From JBBRGG01 sp038240875 (GTDB taxonomy: Bacteria > Planctomycetota > Phycisphaerae > Phycisphaerales > UBA1924), in assembly GCA_038240875.1 (NCBI GenBank), contig JBBRGG010000066.1, positions 1 through 15,208 on the forward strand: a stretch of DNA of 15,208 nt, in the 5' to 3' direction. Below the pieces are notes generated by a model. That model made no database searches, was not told the origin of the DNA, and saw only the letters and a program-made list of their open reading frames with translations. This document shows positions 1-6,907 of the stretch, one piece after another (positions within the stretch are counted from its first letter, which is position 1; every line of letters starts with the position of its first letter). A program made the translations under genes and the position numbers.

Positions 1-958
1 ACTTGCTCAATAGATAGAGGCCCACCGCGGTCGTGAGCATCACCACCGTGAGCGCGTATGGCTTGGGTGAGTTCTCGACTTCTTTCAAGCCATTGAAAAT
101 CTGCACCGGCGTCACGTCGTAATAATCAAACATCAACGGCGCGCCAAGCTCCGTGAATGACCAGATAAACACGATCGTCGCGCCCGCAAAGAGCCCAGAC
201 CGAACCAAAGGCAGCGTGATTCGGCGAAACCGCTTCCACCAACCTGCACCAAGATTTTCCGCCGCTTCATCCAGCGCAGGGTCAAGATTGGCCAGCGCCG
301 CAGTCGCATTTAGGTAGATGATGGGGTACAGCGCGAGCGATTGAACCGCAACCACACCAAGAAATTTGGCGTTGCCCACGATGTCGAATGGTCCGGGCAC
401 TAATCCCGCAACGAAAGTGTCGCTCCCTAGCGCGTCTCGAAACACATCAAGCAATGCATTCAGCGCGCCCTCACGGCCCAGGATCGCCTTTAACCCAATG
501 GCCCCAACAAACGGCGGCAAGATCAAAGGCACAAGAATCGCCGCGTTGAAAAACGTCTTTCCCGGAAAGCGATACCGAGCGCTCAGCAACGCCAGGGGCA
601 AGCCAATCAGGATGGTCAGAATGGTCGTGGTCGCGGCGATTCGCAGTGAGTTAAAAAGACCTAGCCGCAGCCTTGGATCTTGAAAGACCAACAAGATGTT
701 ATTGAGGGTAATCCCGGTTTTGCTCTCGGAGTTTGAATCAACAAACGCGCCAGCGACCGTGAGCGCAATTGGGTAGATAAGAAAGGTCAATAAGACCAAT
801 AGGCAGATGCCGAGCAAGCCATAGTGCCAAATGGTGCGAGTGGCGCGCGCGGAAACAAACCGCTTCGGAGCAAGTCGCGTCGGCGGGGGTGCCGAGGGAG
901 GTACCGATGGGGAGTGCGCGTTCGGAGTTGGTGCGATATCGGTTGGTGTGCCAGCCAT
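1..958 (-). CDS. ABC transporter permease, iron(III)/thiamine type (3'-truncated by window edge)
   Basis: This is the inner-membrane permease subunit of a binding-protein-dependent importer. I translated the minus strand from the ATG at 958; the frame stays open for 319 codons and leaves the window. Residues 1-40 are a Pro/Ala/Ser-rich cytoplasmic lead. Hydrophobic segments follow at about 46-70, 103-127, 138-160, 198-222, 252-274 and 301-318. The ATPase-docking EAA loop is clear at residues 231-250: EAA at its start, LGAGW in the middle, and ITLP at its end. In single-domain permeases this loop lies near the C-terminus. Here at least one more membrane segment follows, which fits the first half of a fused two-domain FbpB/ThiP-like permease. 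The substrate cannot be told; ferric iron is typical of the family. No binding protein or ATPase gene is in the window, and no strong Shine-Dalgarno precedes the start. Confidence 0.85.
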   Translation of the reverse strand, partial: MAGTPTDIAPTPNAHSPSVPPSAPPPTRLAPKRFVSARATRTIWHYGLLGICLLVLLTFLIYPIALTVAGAFVDSNSESKTGITLNNILLVFQDPRLRLGLFNSLRIAATTTILTILIGLPLALLSARYRFPGKTFFNAAILVPLILPPFVGAIGLKAILGREGALNALLDVFRDALGSDTFVAGLVPGPFDIVGNAKFLGVVAVQSLALYPIIYLNATAALANLDPALDEAAENLGAGWWKRFRRITLPLVRSGLFAGATIVFIWSFTELGAPLMFDYYDVTPVQIFNGLKEVENSPKPYALTVVMLTTAVGLYLLSK

Positions 959-1082
959 GCGACACCAGTGTAGACCAAAGTATAGAAAAGTGTGGTGCAA
1001 TTACGCGTACCGCTCTACTGCGCGCGCACAAGGCTGGACGGTACGCGAAATTTGGCTTCTCAATACTCGCGCATCTGAAGTA

Positions 1083-1150
1083 GGCTTTATTCCTAAGGTC
1101 CGCTTATCCCCAAGGGCCGCTTATCCCCAAGGGCCGCTTATCCCCAAGGG
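1083..1150. repeat. 17-bp tandem repeat overlapping the 3' end of the M16 gene
   Basis: Three perfect head-to-tail copies of CCGCTTATCCCCAAGGG lie at 1100-1116, 1117-1133 and 1134-1150. A degenerate fourth copy at 1083-1099 matches at about 10 of 17 positions. The innermost copy encodes the last residues and the TAA stop of the minus-strand M16 gene. Because 17 is not a multiple of 3, the duplicated TAA triplets (1138-1140, 1121-1123, 1104-1106) fall in all three minus-strand frames. Confidence 0.9.
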
Positions 1151-2433
1151 CTAGTCAGGGGTGTCGGGCCGAGCGTTTGGACCGTGACGCGGCCCATGGA
1201 ACGCCTCGCGACATATGCGTTGAGTTGATCAAGGGTGATGGCATCAATGCGGGCGGCGAGTTCATCAAGGGTGCGAGGCCTGCCGAGTTTACGTACGTCG
1301 GCGGCGAGCGCGCCCGCACGTGCCGCACTGCTTTCGCCTGCGAAGACCAAGCCACTCTTGAGCCCTATGCGTGCCTTGTCAAACTCTTCCTGCGTGACGC
1401 GTCCTTCGAGCGTGCCTAAACGGTGCATCTCGCTGGCGAGAACATCGAGAGAGGCTTGCGCGCGTTCGGGAGTGGTGCCCACGTACGCCGAGACGATACC
1501 GATGTCGCGATCAGGCGCATAGCCAGCGCCGACGGAGTAACACAGAGCGCGCTTCTCACGAACTTCGGTAAAGAGGCGGCCCGACATGCCGCCCGAGAGC
1601 ACGCTGATGGCGAGGCGTTCGAGCATCGAGTCAGGATGCGGTTCAGGTGGGGCTTCGTGCATCAAGATGATGTGAACCTGGTTGGTTTGTTCGGTTTCGT
1701 GGGCGTAACCACCGATAGGAGCGGCTTCAAGTGACGGTTCTGCGGATGTACCTGTCCATCCTTTAGTGAGTGCTTCGAGCGTTGCGATCAAGGCGTCGGG
1801 ATTTACATCGCCCGCGATTCCCATGATGCTGGTGCCAGGCTTGGCGTGTGCGTTCCAGAGTGAGACCAGGTCGTCGCGGGTGATGGCGTTTAAGCCTTCG
1901 ACGGTGCCTAGGCCTGAACGATCAAGAGGCGGCGGCGAGTGGCGAGCCTTGGCGAGGAGGGCAACGCGCTCTTGTGGATCGTCTTTGAGGCTTGCGAGAT
2001 CTTGAAGTGCGAGTTCGCGCGCGGGTTGGATGGCGTCTTCGGCGAAGGTTGGTCGCAGGACGATGTCGGCGATGAGAGGCAGGGCATCGATGACGCGTGA
2101 ACCCATCGCGGTCAGGCCGATGCGCATGGTCATGACCCCGCCATCGATGCTGCGAGCCGATCCGAGCATGTCGAACGCGTCGGCTTGATCGCGCGAGGAG
2201 AGCGTACCGGCGCCACGCATGAGCAACTCGGACCACATCGCAGAAAGGCCTTGTTTATCGAGCGGATCGCGGCCTGCGCCGGTGGGAATGAGCCAGGAGA
2301 CAGCTGCGGATCGCACGCCGGACATGGGTTCGATGATGAGCGTCATGCCACACGAGAGGCGAGAGGTGATAATCGGATTGGGCAAGTTGTTGGGGTTGAG
2401 GTTGGGTGTGATGACGGGTGAATTGCTGTGCAT
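1138..2433 (-). CDS. M16 (pitrilysin/insulinase) family protein lacking the zinc-binding motif
   Basis: 431 residues, the normal length for a single M16B-type subunit with two homologous half-domains (about 20-230 and 235-425). The second half carries the classic substrate-clamping segment at 283-305 (GMSGRLFTEVREKR, then CYSVGAGY), including the Arg295/Tyr299 pair. In the first half, where active peptidases have HxxEH, the aligned stretch reads MWSEL (residues 66-70), so both zinc-ligand histidines are replaced although the Glu remains. By family knowledge such subunits are non-catalytic and pair with an active HxxEH subunit that lacks the Arg/Tyr pair, as in mitochondrial processing peptidase and the Sphingomonas M16B heterodimer. 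No partner gene is adjacent. The start at 2433 gives a 20-residue Asn/Pro-rich lead with no strong Shine-Dalgarno, so the true start could be slightly internal. The stop lies inside the 17-bp tandem repeat. Confidence 0.88.
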   Translation of the reverse strand: MHSNSPVITPNLNPNNLPNPIITSRLSCGMTLIIEPMSGVRSAAVSWLIPTGAGRDPLDKQGLSAMWSELLMRGAGTLSSRDQADAFDMLGSARSIDGGVMTMRIGLTAMGSRVIDALPLIADIVLRPTFAEDAIQPARELALQDLASLKDDPQERVALLAKARHSPPPLDRSGLGTVEGLNAITRDDLVSLWNAHAKPGTSIMGIAGDVNPDALIATLEALTKGWTGTSAEPSLEAAPIGGYAHETEQTNQVHIILMHEAPPEPHPDSMLERLAISVLSGGMSGRLFTEVREKRALCYSVGAGYAPDRDIGIVSAYVGTTPERAQASLDVLASEMHRLGTLEGRVTQEEFDKARIGLKSGLVFAGESSAARAGALAADVRKLGRPRTLDELAARIDAITLDQLNAYVARRSMGRVTVQTLGPTPLTSPWG

Positions 2434-3120
2434 GGGTTGCTCGATGAGAGAGTGGCAAGCGAAAGTGACCAGCGAGGAAGTACGCGCGATGGACGTTTGA
2501 TCAAGGCATCATTCGCTGCCTGAAGAGGCAAAGTACGGCTTCGTGCGAGCGTTCTTTGCACTCGTCGATGCGTTCAAAGTTGCTCATGACGACTCACAAC
2601 GCGCGCATCATCGTGGACAACTTGTCGAGTTTAGCGGCGCGAGCGCACTTCACAAAAATATTTTTACGACGGTCGAAGCGTGTGTTGAAAACACAATCGA
2701 GGAAGTTTGCGCGATCGCTTCGCGCGCGTGAATCGGTCTCGATGCGTGTTCGATGCGGGTGTGCGAACGAAGAAAATGGATGGCAATGCAATCGCAGCAA
2801 GTATAAAAAAGCGATTAAAACACGGCAGAAAATGCTTTTTTTAGACGTGATCGATGCACGACGAAGCAGTGTATTGTGCGAGCGCGTTGACGCGCGAGAA
2901 AGGTGAAGCGCGATGGGTCGCATGGCGTGTGTGTGTCCAGCGTGCACGCGCGCGAGCAGCAATACGCGCTCTTCAAGGCAACGATGTTGTGCACATTTTT
3001 CGCGAATGTTCAAGCAGAGGTGCCAACGTTTCCGATAGTCTCTATGTCATCGGGAGCACCGAGCGCGGCATTGGAGTCGTACTCGTCATTCAACGCTCCC
3101 ACTTGTTAGGAGTTTCGTCC
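2434..3120. other. Divergent non-coding spacer with AT-rich palindromes
   Basis: No convincing gene lies in these 687 bases between the minus-strand M16 gene and the plus-strand Lys-rich gene. ORFs of 100-140 codons exist on both strands, but their Arg/His/Ser-rich translations resemble no protein. The spacer holds a perfect 12-bp palindrome AAAAATATTTTT (2654-2665), a hairpin TGTGTT-GAA-AACACA (2681-2695), and an inverted repeat AAAAAAGC/GCTTTTTT (2805-2812 and 2834-2841, 21-nt loop) inside an AT-rich block. Promoters for both genes probably lie here, but I could not place a convincing -35/-10 pair. Confidence 0.6.
3107..3112 (+). promoter_or_regulatory. Shine-Dalgarno that fixes the start of the Lys-rich gene
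   Basis: TAGGAG sits eight bases before the ATG at 3121. The same frame is open upstream to 2854, but only this ATG has a ribosome binding site, and the Lys/Ala repeat begins immediately after it. Confidence 0.75.
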
Positions 3121-3240
3121 ATGGCTAAGAAGGCAAAAAAGAAGGCTGCGAAGAAGGTTGCTAAGAAGGTCACCAAGAAGAAGGTTGCCAAGAAGAAGGC
3201 CGCCAAGAAGAAGACCGCTTCTGCAAGCACCGGCATGTGA
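3121..3240 (+). CDS. Small Lys/Ala-rich histone-H1-like protein (39 aa)
   Basis: A 39-residue protein with 18 lysines. It is built from MAKKAKKK followed by imperfect AKK, VAKK, VTKKK and AAKKK repeats and closes with an uncharged TASASTGM tail. It has no acidic residues and no aromatic residues. Such (A/V)KK repeats are typical of bacterial histone-H1-like proteins and nucleoid-protein tails, which bind DNA non-specifically by charge and compact the nucleoid. A role in binding RNA or ribosomes is equally possible on charge alone. The start is chosen by the strong TAGGAG eight bases upstream. The gene appears monocistronic: about 200 bases of structured sequence follow, ending in a strong terminator. 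It is well below usual gene-calling length and may be missed or annotated with a false 128-residue extension. Confidence 0.72.
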   Translation: MAKKAKKKAAKKVAKKVTKKKVAKKKAAKKKTASASTGM

Positions 3241-3443
3241 GCCGAGTTGATAGCCTGCCGACGCCGGGCGTCGCGTGAAGCCGCCGCTTGACCGCGCACA
3301 ACCTCGGGCATGTGTCCGAGAGATCACGCGAATCGTTCAGCCGGCCCGATGCCCGATGCCTGTACCGAGTCCCGCCACGATTGTGTCGCGACACGTCGTT
3401 CATGGGATCAATGGTCACGGCAGGCCGCAGCCAGACAAACGTT
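3241..3443 (+). other. Hairpin-rich 3' untranslated region (or small RNA) after the Lys-rich gene
   Basis: About 200 transcribed but apparently untranslated bases separate the Lys-rich gene from its terminator. Self-complementary elements recur: CGACGCC-G-GGCGTCG (3259-3273), CTCGG/CCGAG with an 8-nt loop (3303-3307 and 3316-3320), and the perfect 12-bp palindrome GTGTCGCGACAC (3383-3394). No Shine-Dalgarno-led ORF is visible. It may stabilise the mRNA or yield a 3'-derived small RNA. Confidence 0.4.
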
Positions 3444-3481
3444 CGAGCACGAGGCTCTCTGGGTCTCGTGTTCGTTTTTTT
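3444..3481 (+). terminator. Strong intrinsic terminator
   Basis: Stem CGAGCACGAG (3444-3453) pairs with CTCGTGTTCG (3465-3474) over 10 bp with one G-U pair and an 11-nt loop. Seven T residues (3475-3481) follow at once. It ends transcription from the Lys-rich gene. Confidence 0.9.
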
Positions 3482-3505
3482 AGTTGGAGGAAAGAATAGA
3501 GCACA

Positions 3506-3679
3506 ATGCACTTACGAACGTTGGTGGTGGAATGTGCGACGCTTCATCGTGCTGCACTCCTGGCTGATTGGGAACTGGCTCGAAGTCAGTTGCCGCTGAA
3601 CCCGATTCCGCCCTCAAGCAACGCACGGCACCGGACGTCATCGCATCAAAGTCACTCGGGGGCACGCGTCTGGAACTGA
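3506..3679 (+). pseudogene. C-terminal remnant of a DUF4160 protein
   Basis: The 57-codon frame from the ATG at 3506 begins with about 32 residues (LVVECATLHRAALLADWEL, then ARSQLPLNPIPP) that match the end of DUF4160 proteins. In that family the last helix reads roughly W..LHR..L..NWE.A....P...I.PL. The expected first half of the domain, with its PPHFHV-like motif, is missing: the sequence before 3506 is the terminator of the preceding gene, and its frame has a TAG at 3481-3483. After IPP the frame runs into unrelated Ser/His/Arg-rich residues because it passes into the DUF2442 coding region out of frame. DUF4160 and DUF2442 genes commonly sit as adjacent pairs of unknown, possibly toxin-antitoxin-like, function, which supports the reading. 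Identification is by recalled family pattern, not a search. Confidence 0.55.
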
Positions 3680-3893
3680 CATTTGCCGACGGGTGTCGGC
3701 GCGACGTTGATATCGTCATGCTGGCTCGACCACAAGGCGTGTTTGCTGACCTATTCACGCCTAGATTCGTCGCGTCGTCGAAGGTGAACAGAGAACGTGA
3801 ACGATCGTGTGGCCGTCGGGCGCGGACCTGAGTCCGGAGGGTTTGTACGCGGTGGGTCGAGAGATCCAAGGCAAAGAAGACAACGCGGCGTGA
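3568..3893 (+). pseudogene. Frameshifted DUF2442 gene
   Basis: The first frame (open from TTG 3568; start uncertain) encodes APDVIASKSLGGTRLELTF, then ADGCRRDVDIV and GVFADLFTPRF, the N-terminal two thirds of a DUF2442 domain. At about 3800 it leaves the family pattern and stops at 3829-3831. The missing end, TIVWPSGADLSPEGLYAVG, is encoded one base back, from ACG at 3801 to the TGA at 3891-3893. Restoring one A near 3800 would rejoin the two parts into one ordinary DUF2442 protein. There is no slippery heptamer, and an in-frame TGA (3798-3800) precedes the second part, so programmed frameshifting is unlikely. A real one-base deletion or a sequencing error explains it. It lies just after the DUF4160 remnant, its usual partner, which favours genuine decay of the pair. 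Confidence 0.75.
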
Positions 3894-4208
3894 GCGGCCT
3901 CGCGTGCCACGGCCTTACTCCCTGAACCAAACTTTGTACGTGAATGCGATGCAATTTTGATTGCACTTCGTGGTAACGCAAAAAATACGCTGCCGCAACA
4001 ATTGGCGAAAGGCGGGACAGAGAACGTGACGCGCAATCTTCATGGCCTTTGAAGCCAGTGGTCGCTGAAACAAAAAGCAATCTGGTCAGGACGACCTGAC
4101 CACCCAAGGCATACAAGACAAAGCCAAAGCAGACAAGCCAGTCAAGTTAGAGTTGATAGCCAACTGCGGGACCACATCATCGCGTTCAATCTCAAATTAG
4201 TCTCGCTA
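3894..4208. other. Non-coding spacer between the DUF2442 remnant and rpoD
   Basis: I see no credible ORF here. Two short inverted repeats occur: TGCAAT-TTTG-ATTGCA (3950-3965) and the perfect 8-bp hairpin at 4083-4102 (listed separately). The stretch is more A-rich on the plus strand than the neighbouring genes and may be residue of the decayed locus to its left. Confidence 0.5.
4083..4102 (-). terminator. Hairpin downstream of rpoD, possible terminator
   Basis: TGGTCAGG-ACGA-CCTGACCA is a perfect 8-bp stem with a 4-nt loop, about 107 bases past the rpoD stop. Read on the minus strand it is followed by GATTGCTTTTTGTTT, so the T-run is offset by six bases from the stem. That is weaker than a canonical intrinsic terminator. 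No T-run follows on the plus strand. Confidence 0.45.
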
Positions 4209-6701
4209 TCAATCCAGTAGTTCGGCGTCGCCGTCGAGATCGAGCGCGGAGAAACCTTCGGCGAGTTCGGGGTCGGAATGCGTGCCACTGAAGTGGCGGA
4301 CGTTCTCGCCGTGTTCTGCGCCTAGTCCAGTATTTAGCTCACCATCTAGCCCGCTATCTAGCCCGCTATCTAGCCCGCTATCTAGTCCGCCATCAAGCCC
4401 GCCATCGAGGCTGCCATCGAGGCTACTTTCATGTGCGTTTTCCCTACCTTCGTCGATGAGCAACGCGCCTGGCAGCAGATCTTCGTCATCTTGGTTGATC
4501 GCTGCGTTGAGTTGGCTCTTTCCTGAAGAGCCGCCGCGTGATGCGTCGGCATCGCGTGACTTGGAGCCAGCAAGGCGAGCGGGCTTACCACTGAGCACAG
4601 GTTTGGAGTGTTTGGAAGCGTCACGGGCGCGCTGGCCTTCGACGAATCCTTGGAGCTTGCGGGCGCGAACGGGGTGCTGCAGTTTGCGAATGGCTTTGGC
4701 TTCGACCTGGCGGACGCGTTCACGAGTCACCTTGAAAATTCGGCCAACTTCTTCGAGAGTGTACGTGTACCCGTCGCCGATGCCATAGCGAAGCTTGATG
4801 ATCTCGCGCTCGCGATAGGTCAGCGTCTTCAAGACCGCTTCGATACGATCGCGAAGCATGTCCTGAGCCGCGTGGTCGGCGGGCGCGGATTGCGAGTGGT
4901 CTTCAATGAAGTCGCCGAAGTAGCTGTCTTCGCTCTCACCGACGGGGCGGTCGAGGCTCACGGGGTGCTTGCTGATCCGCATCACGCGACGAACTTCGGT
5001 CACGGGCATGCCCGCGCGTTCCGAAATCTCGTCCATCGTTGGTTCCTGGCCGGTTGCCTGCACGATTGACTTCTGGATGTTACGCAGATTCGACATCGTT
5101 TCGATCATGTGAACCGGGATGCGAATAGTCCGCGCATGATCGGCGATTGCACGGGTGATTGCCTGGCGAATCCACCATGTGGCGTAGGTGCTGAACTTGT
5201 ACCCACGCTTGTACTCATACTTGTCAACGGCGCGCATGAGCCCAGTGTTGCCTTCTTGGATGACATCAAGAAATCCGAGCCCGCGGTTACGATATTTCTT
5301 GGCGATGGAGACGACCAGGCGCAAGTTGCCGCCGGAAAGGTCGCGCTTGGCTTGTTCGTACTCCCAGAAAACCGTGTTGATCTCGCGCACGTGGCGGACA
5401 AGATCGCCGACGTCGGAAAGGACCAGCGACTTGAGCCCGGTAAGCTCTTCGCGCATAACGGCGAGGTCCTCGGCGTCGTGGATCTTGACGAGGCGCTGCG
5501 GGCGCGACGCCTTGGCAAGTTGCGCGCGAAGTTCGCTGCGGGGCGAGCGGCGCGATGGACTGGTGCTGCTTCCGGGATTTCCCGCCGAACCGACCTTGCG
5601 TGAAGCGCGAACGTCATCGGCGTGAGCCGCGGCGTCGGATTCAAGGGCGCGAGCGGCTGCACGAGCCCGCTTGAGCTCGCCATCGATTTCCGCCATTTTC
5701 TTGGCGATCGAACGAAGTTTGCGCATGAGGGGGATGATACGTCCGGTGCGAAGTGAGCACTCTTCGGCGAGTGCCGCCATGCGACGACGGCGGGCGGCGA
5801 TGCGTGCCTTTAGGTCGGCGACGCGCTGGCCATCTTGTACTTTTTTGGCTTCGTCGAGAGATTGCCAATCAAGGCGATTCTGGCAAAGAAGTTTTTCGAT
5901 GGTTTCGATGTTGCCGGGCAGGCGGGCCGAGATTCGCTCCTTGGCGTTGGTTTCGGCAGTTGAAACGCGCATCGTTCGGTCAAAGGGAAGCTCGCCCGCG
6001 CGGACCGCCTTTAAGACTTCGACGGCTTGCGCGACGACGTAATCGCTTTCGAGGCAGCGTCGCCGAAAGATCATGCGTGTTGTTTCGATCTTCTTTGCCA
6101 GGCGCACTTCTTCTTCGCGTGCGAGCAGCGGGATCGAGCCCATCTGCGACAAGTACATACGGACAGGATCGTCGATGCGCTTCTGGTGGCTTTCTTCGAC
6201 GACCTCGGCGATGTCGCGCTGGATCTGGTCTTCTTCGATGTCTCGATTAGCAACGATTGCACCATTCGAGCCACTGGCTCCAGCGGCGCCGACAAAGGGA
6301 TGATCGGTTGCTTCTTCGCCTGGCGCGAGTGGAACGTTGTTGAGGCGCTTGCGGAGAGTCGCGGTTTCGGACGAACGCTCGCCACCGGCGACGCTCATAG
6401 CGCGGAAGACCTGAGGTAGACTACCTCTGCGCGCGCCGCCAAGTCGAGGCGAAAGTCCGCCTAGAGAATCGCTACTGGGTTCGCCGCGTTCGAGGGCAGC
6501 GCGGTGGAGGCGTGCGCGATATTCAAGCTCATCAACCAACTCGATGCCGGCGCGATCGATCATACCGAGCAAGTGGTTGATCCGATCAGGATCGACCATC
6601 TCATCGGGAAGTGTGTTGTTGATCTCTTCGTAGCTGACCCAGCCACGACGACGACCAAGCTCCAGCAGCGATCCTACCGCGGGATGCATCTCGTTGATCA
6701 T
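4209..6701 (-). CDS. rpoD: Primary sigma factor RpoD (sigma-70) with acidic C-terminal extension
   Basis: 830 residues, longer than the usual 370-615. It directs RNA polymerase core to housekeeping promoters. Domains in order: region 1.1 (about 8-58, LLELGRRRGWVSYEEINN); region 1.2 (about 175-207, DDPVRMYLSQMGSIPLLARE); a 240-residue non-conserved spacer with a basic coiled-coil-like stretch (285-355) and a Ser/Pro/Gly-rich segment (370-392); region 2 (about 440-522) with NLRLVVSIAKKY, GFLDVIQEGN and the -10-binding YKFSTYATWWIRQAI; region 3 (525-605); and region 4 (615-685), whose helix-turn-helix ends with VTRERVRQVEAKA. Most sigma-70 proteins stop just after this point. Here about 140 residues follow (690-830), Ser/Lys-rich then strongly acidic, with LDG/LDS repeats at 760-787. 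The start is supported by AGGAG (6708-6712) six bases upstream. It lies downstream of dnaG on the same strand. Confidence 0.97.
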   Translation of the reverse strand: MINEMHPAVGSLLELGRRRGWVSYEEINNTLPDEMVDPDRINHLLGMIDRAGIELVDELEYRARLHRAALERGEPSSDSLGGLSPRLGGARRGSLPQVFRAMSVAGGERSSETATLRKRLNNVPLAPGEEATDHPFVGAAGASGSNGAIVANRDIEEDQIQRDIAEVVEESHQKRIDDPVRMYLSQMGSIPLLAREEEVRLAKKIETTRMIFRRRCLESDYVVAQAVEVLKAVRAGELPFDRTMRVSTAETNAKERISARLPGNIETIEKLLCQNRLDWQSLDEAKKVQDGQRVADLKARIAARRRRMAALAEECSLRTGRIIPLMRKLRSIAKKMAEIDGELKRARAAARALESDAAAHADDVRASRKVGSAGNPGSSTSPSRRSPRSELRAQLAKASRPQRLVKIHDAEDLAVMREELTGLKSLVLSDVGDLVRHVREINTVFWEYEQAKRDLSGGNLRLVVSIAKKYRNRGLGFLDVIQEGNTGLMRAVDKYEYKRGYKFSTYATWWIRQAITRAIADHARTIRIPVHMIETMSNLRNIQKSIVQATGQEPTMDEISERAGMPVTEVRRVMRISKHPVSLDRPVGESEDSYFGDFIEDHSQSAPADHAAQDMLRDRIEAVLKTLTYREREIIKLRYGIGDGYTYTLEEVGRIFKVTRERVRQVEAKAIRKLQHPVRARKLQGFVEGQRARDASKHSKPVLSGKPARLAGSKSRDADASRGGSSGKSQLNAAINQDDEDLLPGALLIDEGRENAHESSLDGSLDGGLDGGLDSGLDSGLDSGLDGELNTGLGAEHGENVRHFSGTHSDPELAEGFSALDLDGDAELLD
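4342..4425 (-). repeat. 12-bp tandem repeat coding for the RpoD LDG/LDS tail
   Basis: Seven consecutive 12-bp units are seen on the plus strand: CCATCTAGCCCG, CTATCTAGCCCG twice, CTATCTAGTCCG, CCATCAAGCCCG, CCATCGAGGCTG and CCATCGAGGCTA. The unit keeps the reading frame, so copy-number change would only add or remove tetrapeptides such as GLDS. The three-fold near-identity of the left units suggests recent expansion; the right units are more diverged. Confidence 0.92.
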
Positions 6702-6907
6702 GTCACGCTCCTGAAAGCACCGGGAGTTCCCTCGAGTTTTTCATCCTCGCGCATCCATGCGAGGTGCCAACGACTCGGTACACGTTGAAACGAATCACAA
6801 GGCAAAGCGAAAACCACAAAGAGAAAACAACAAATCGAATAGCGAAAAATCAGTCCAGAAAGACAAACCGGAAACACAAAACGGAATCAGGAACAAATCC
6901 CTGCCGA

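Noticed and set aside
979..1000. TATACT (979-984) and TTGCAC (995-1000) on the minus strand as a promoter for the permease
   Set aside because: The two boxes are only 10 bases apart, far below the 16-18 needed; no better -35 was found.
2594..3013. 139-codon minus-strand ORF in the divergent spacer
   Set aside because: Composition rich in Arg, His, Ser and Cys, no ribosome binding site, and it runs through AT-rich palindromes.
2854..3120. In-frame upstream extension of the Lys-rich gene (89 more residues)
   Set aside because: No ribosome binding site at its start, Arg/Ala-rich random-looking translation, and a strong Shine-Dalgarno at the internal ATG 3121.
3788..4029. 13-bp direct repeat ACAGAGAACGTGA at 3788-3800 and 4017-4029, one copy at the DUF2442 frameshift
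   Set aside because: A rough estimate gives one or two 13-mer matches by chance in a window this size, and no element boundary or duplication of flanks is seen.
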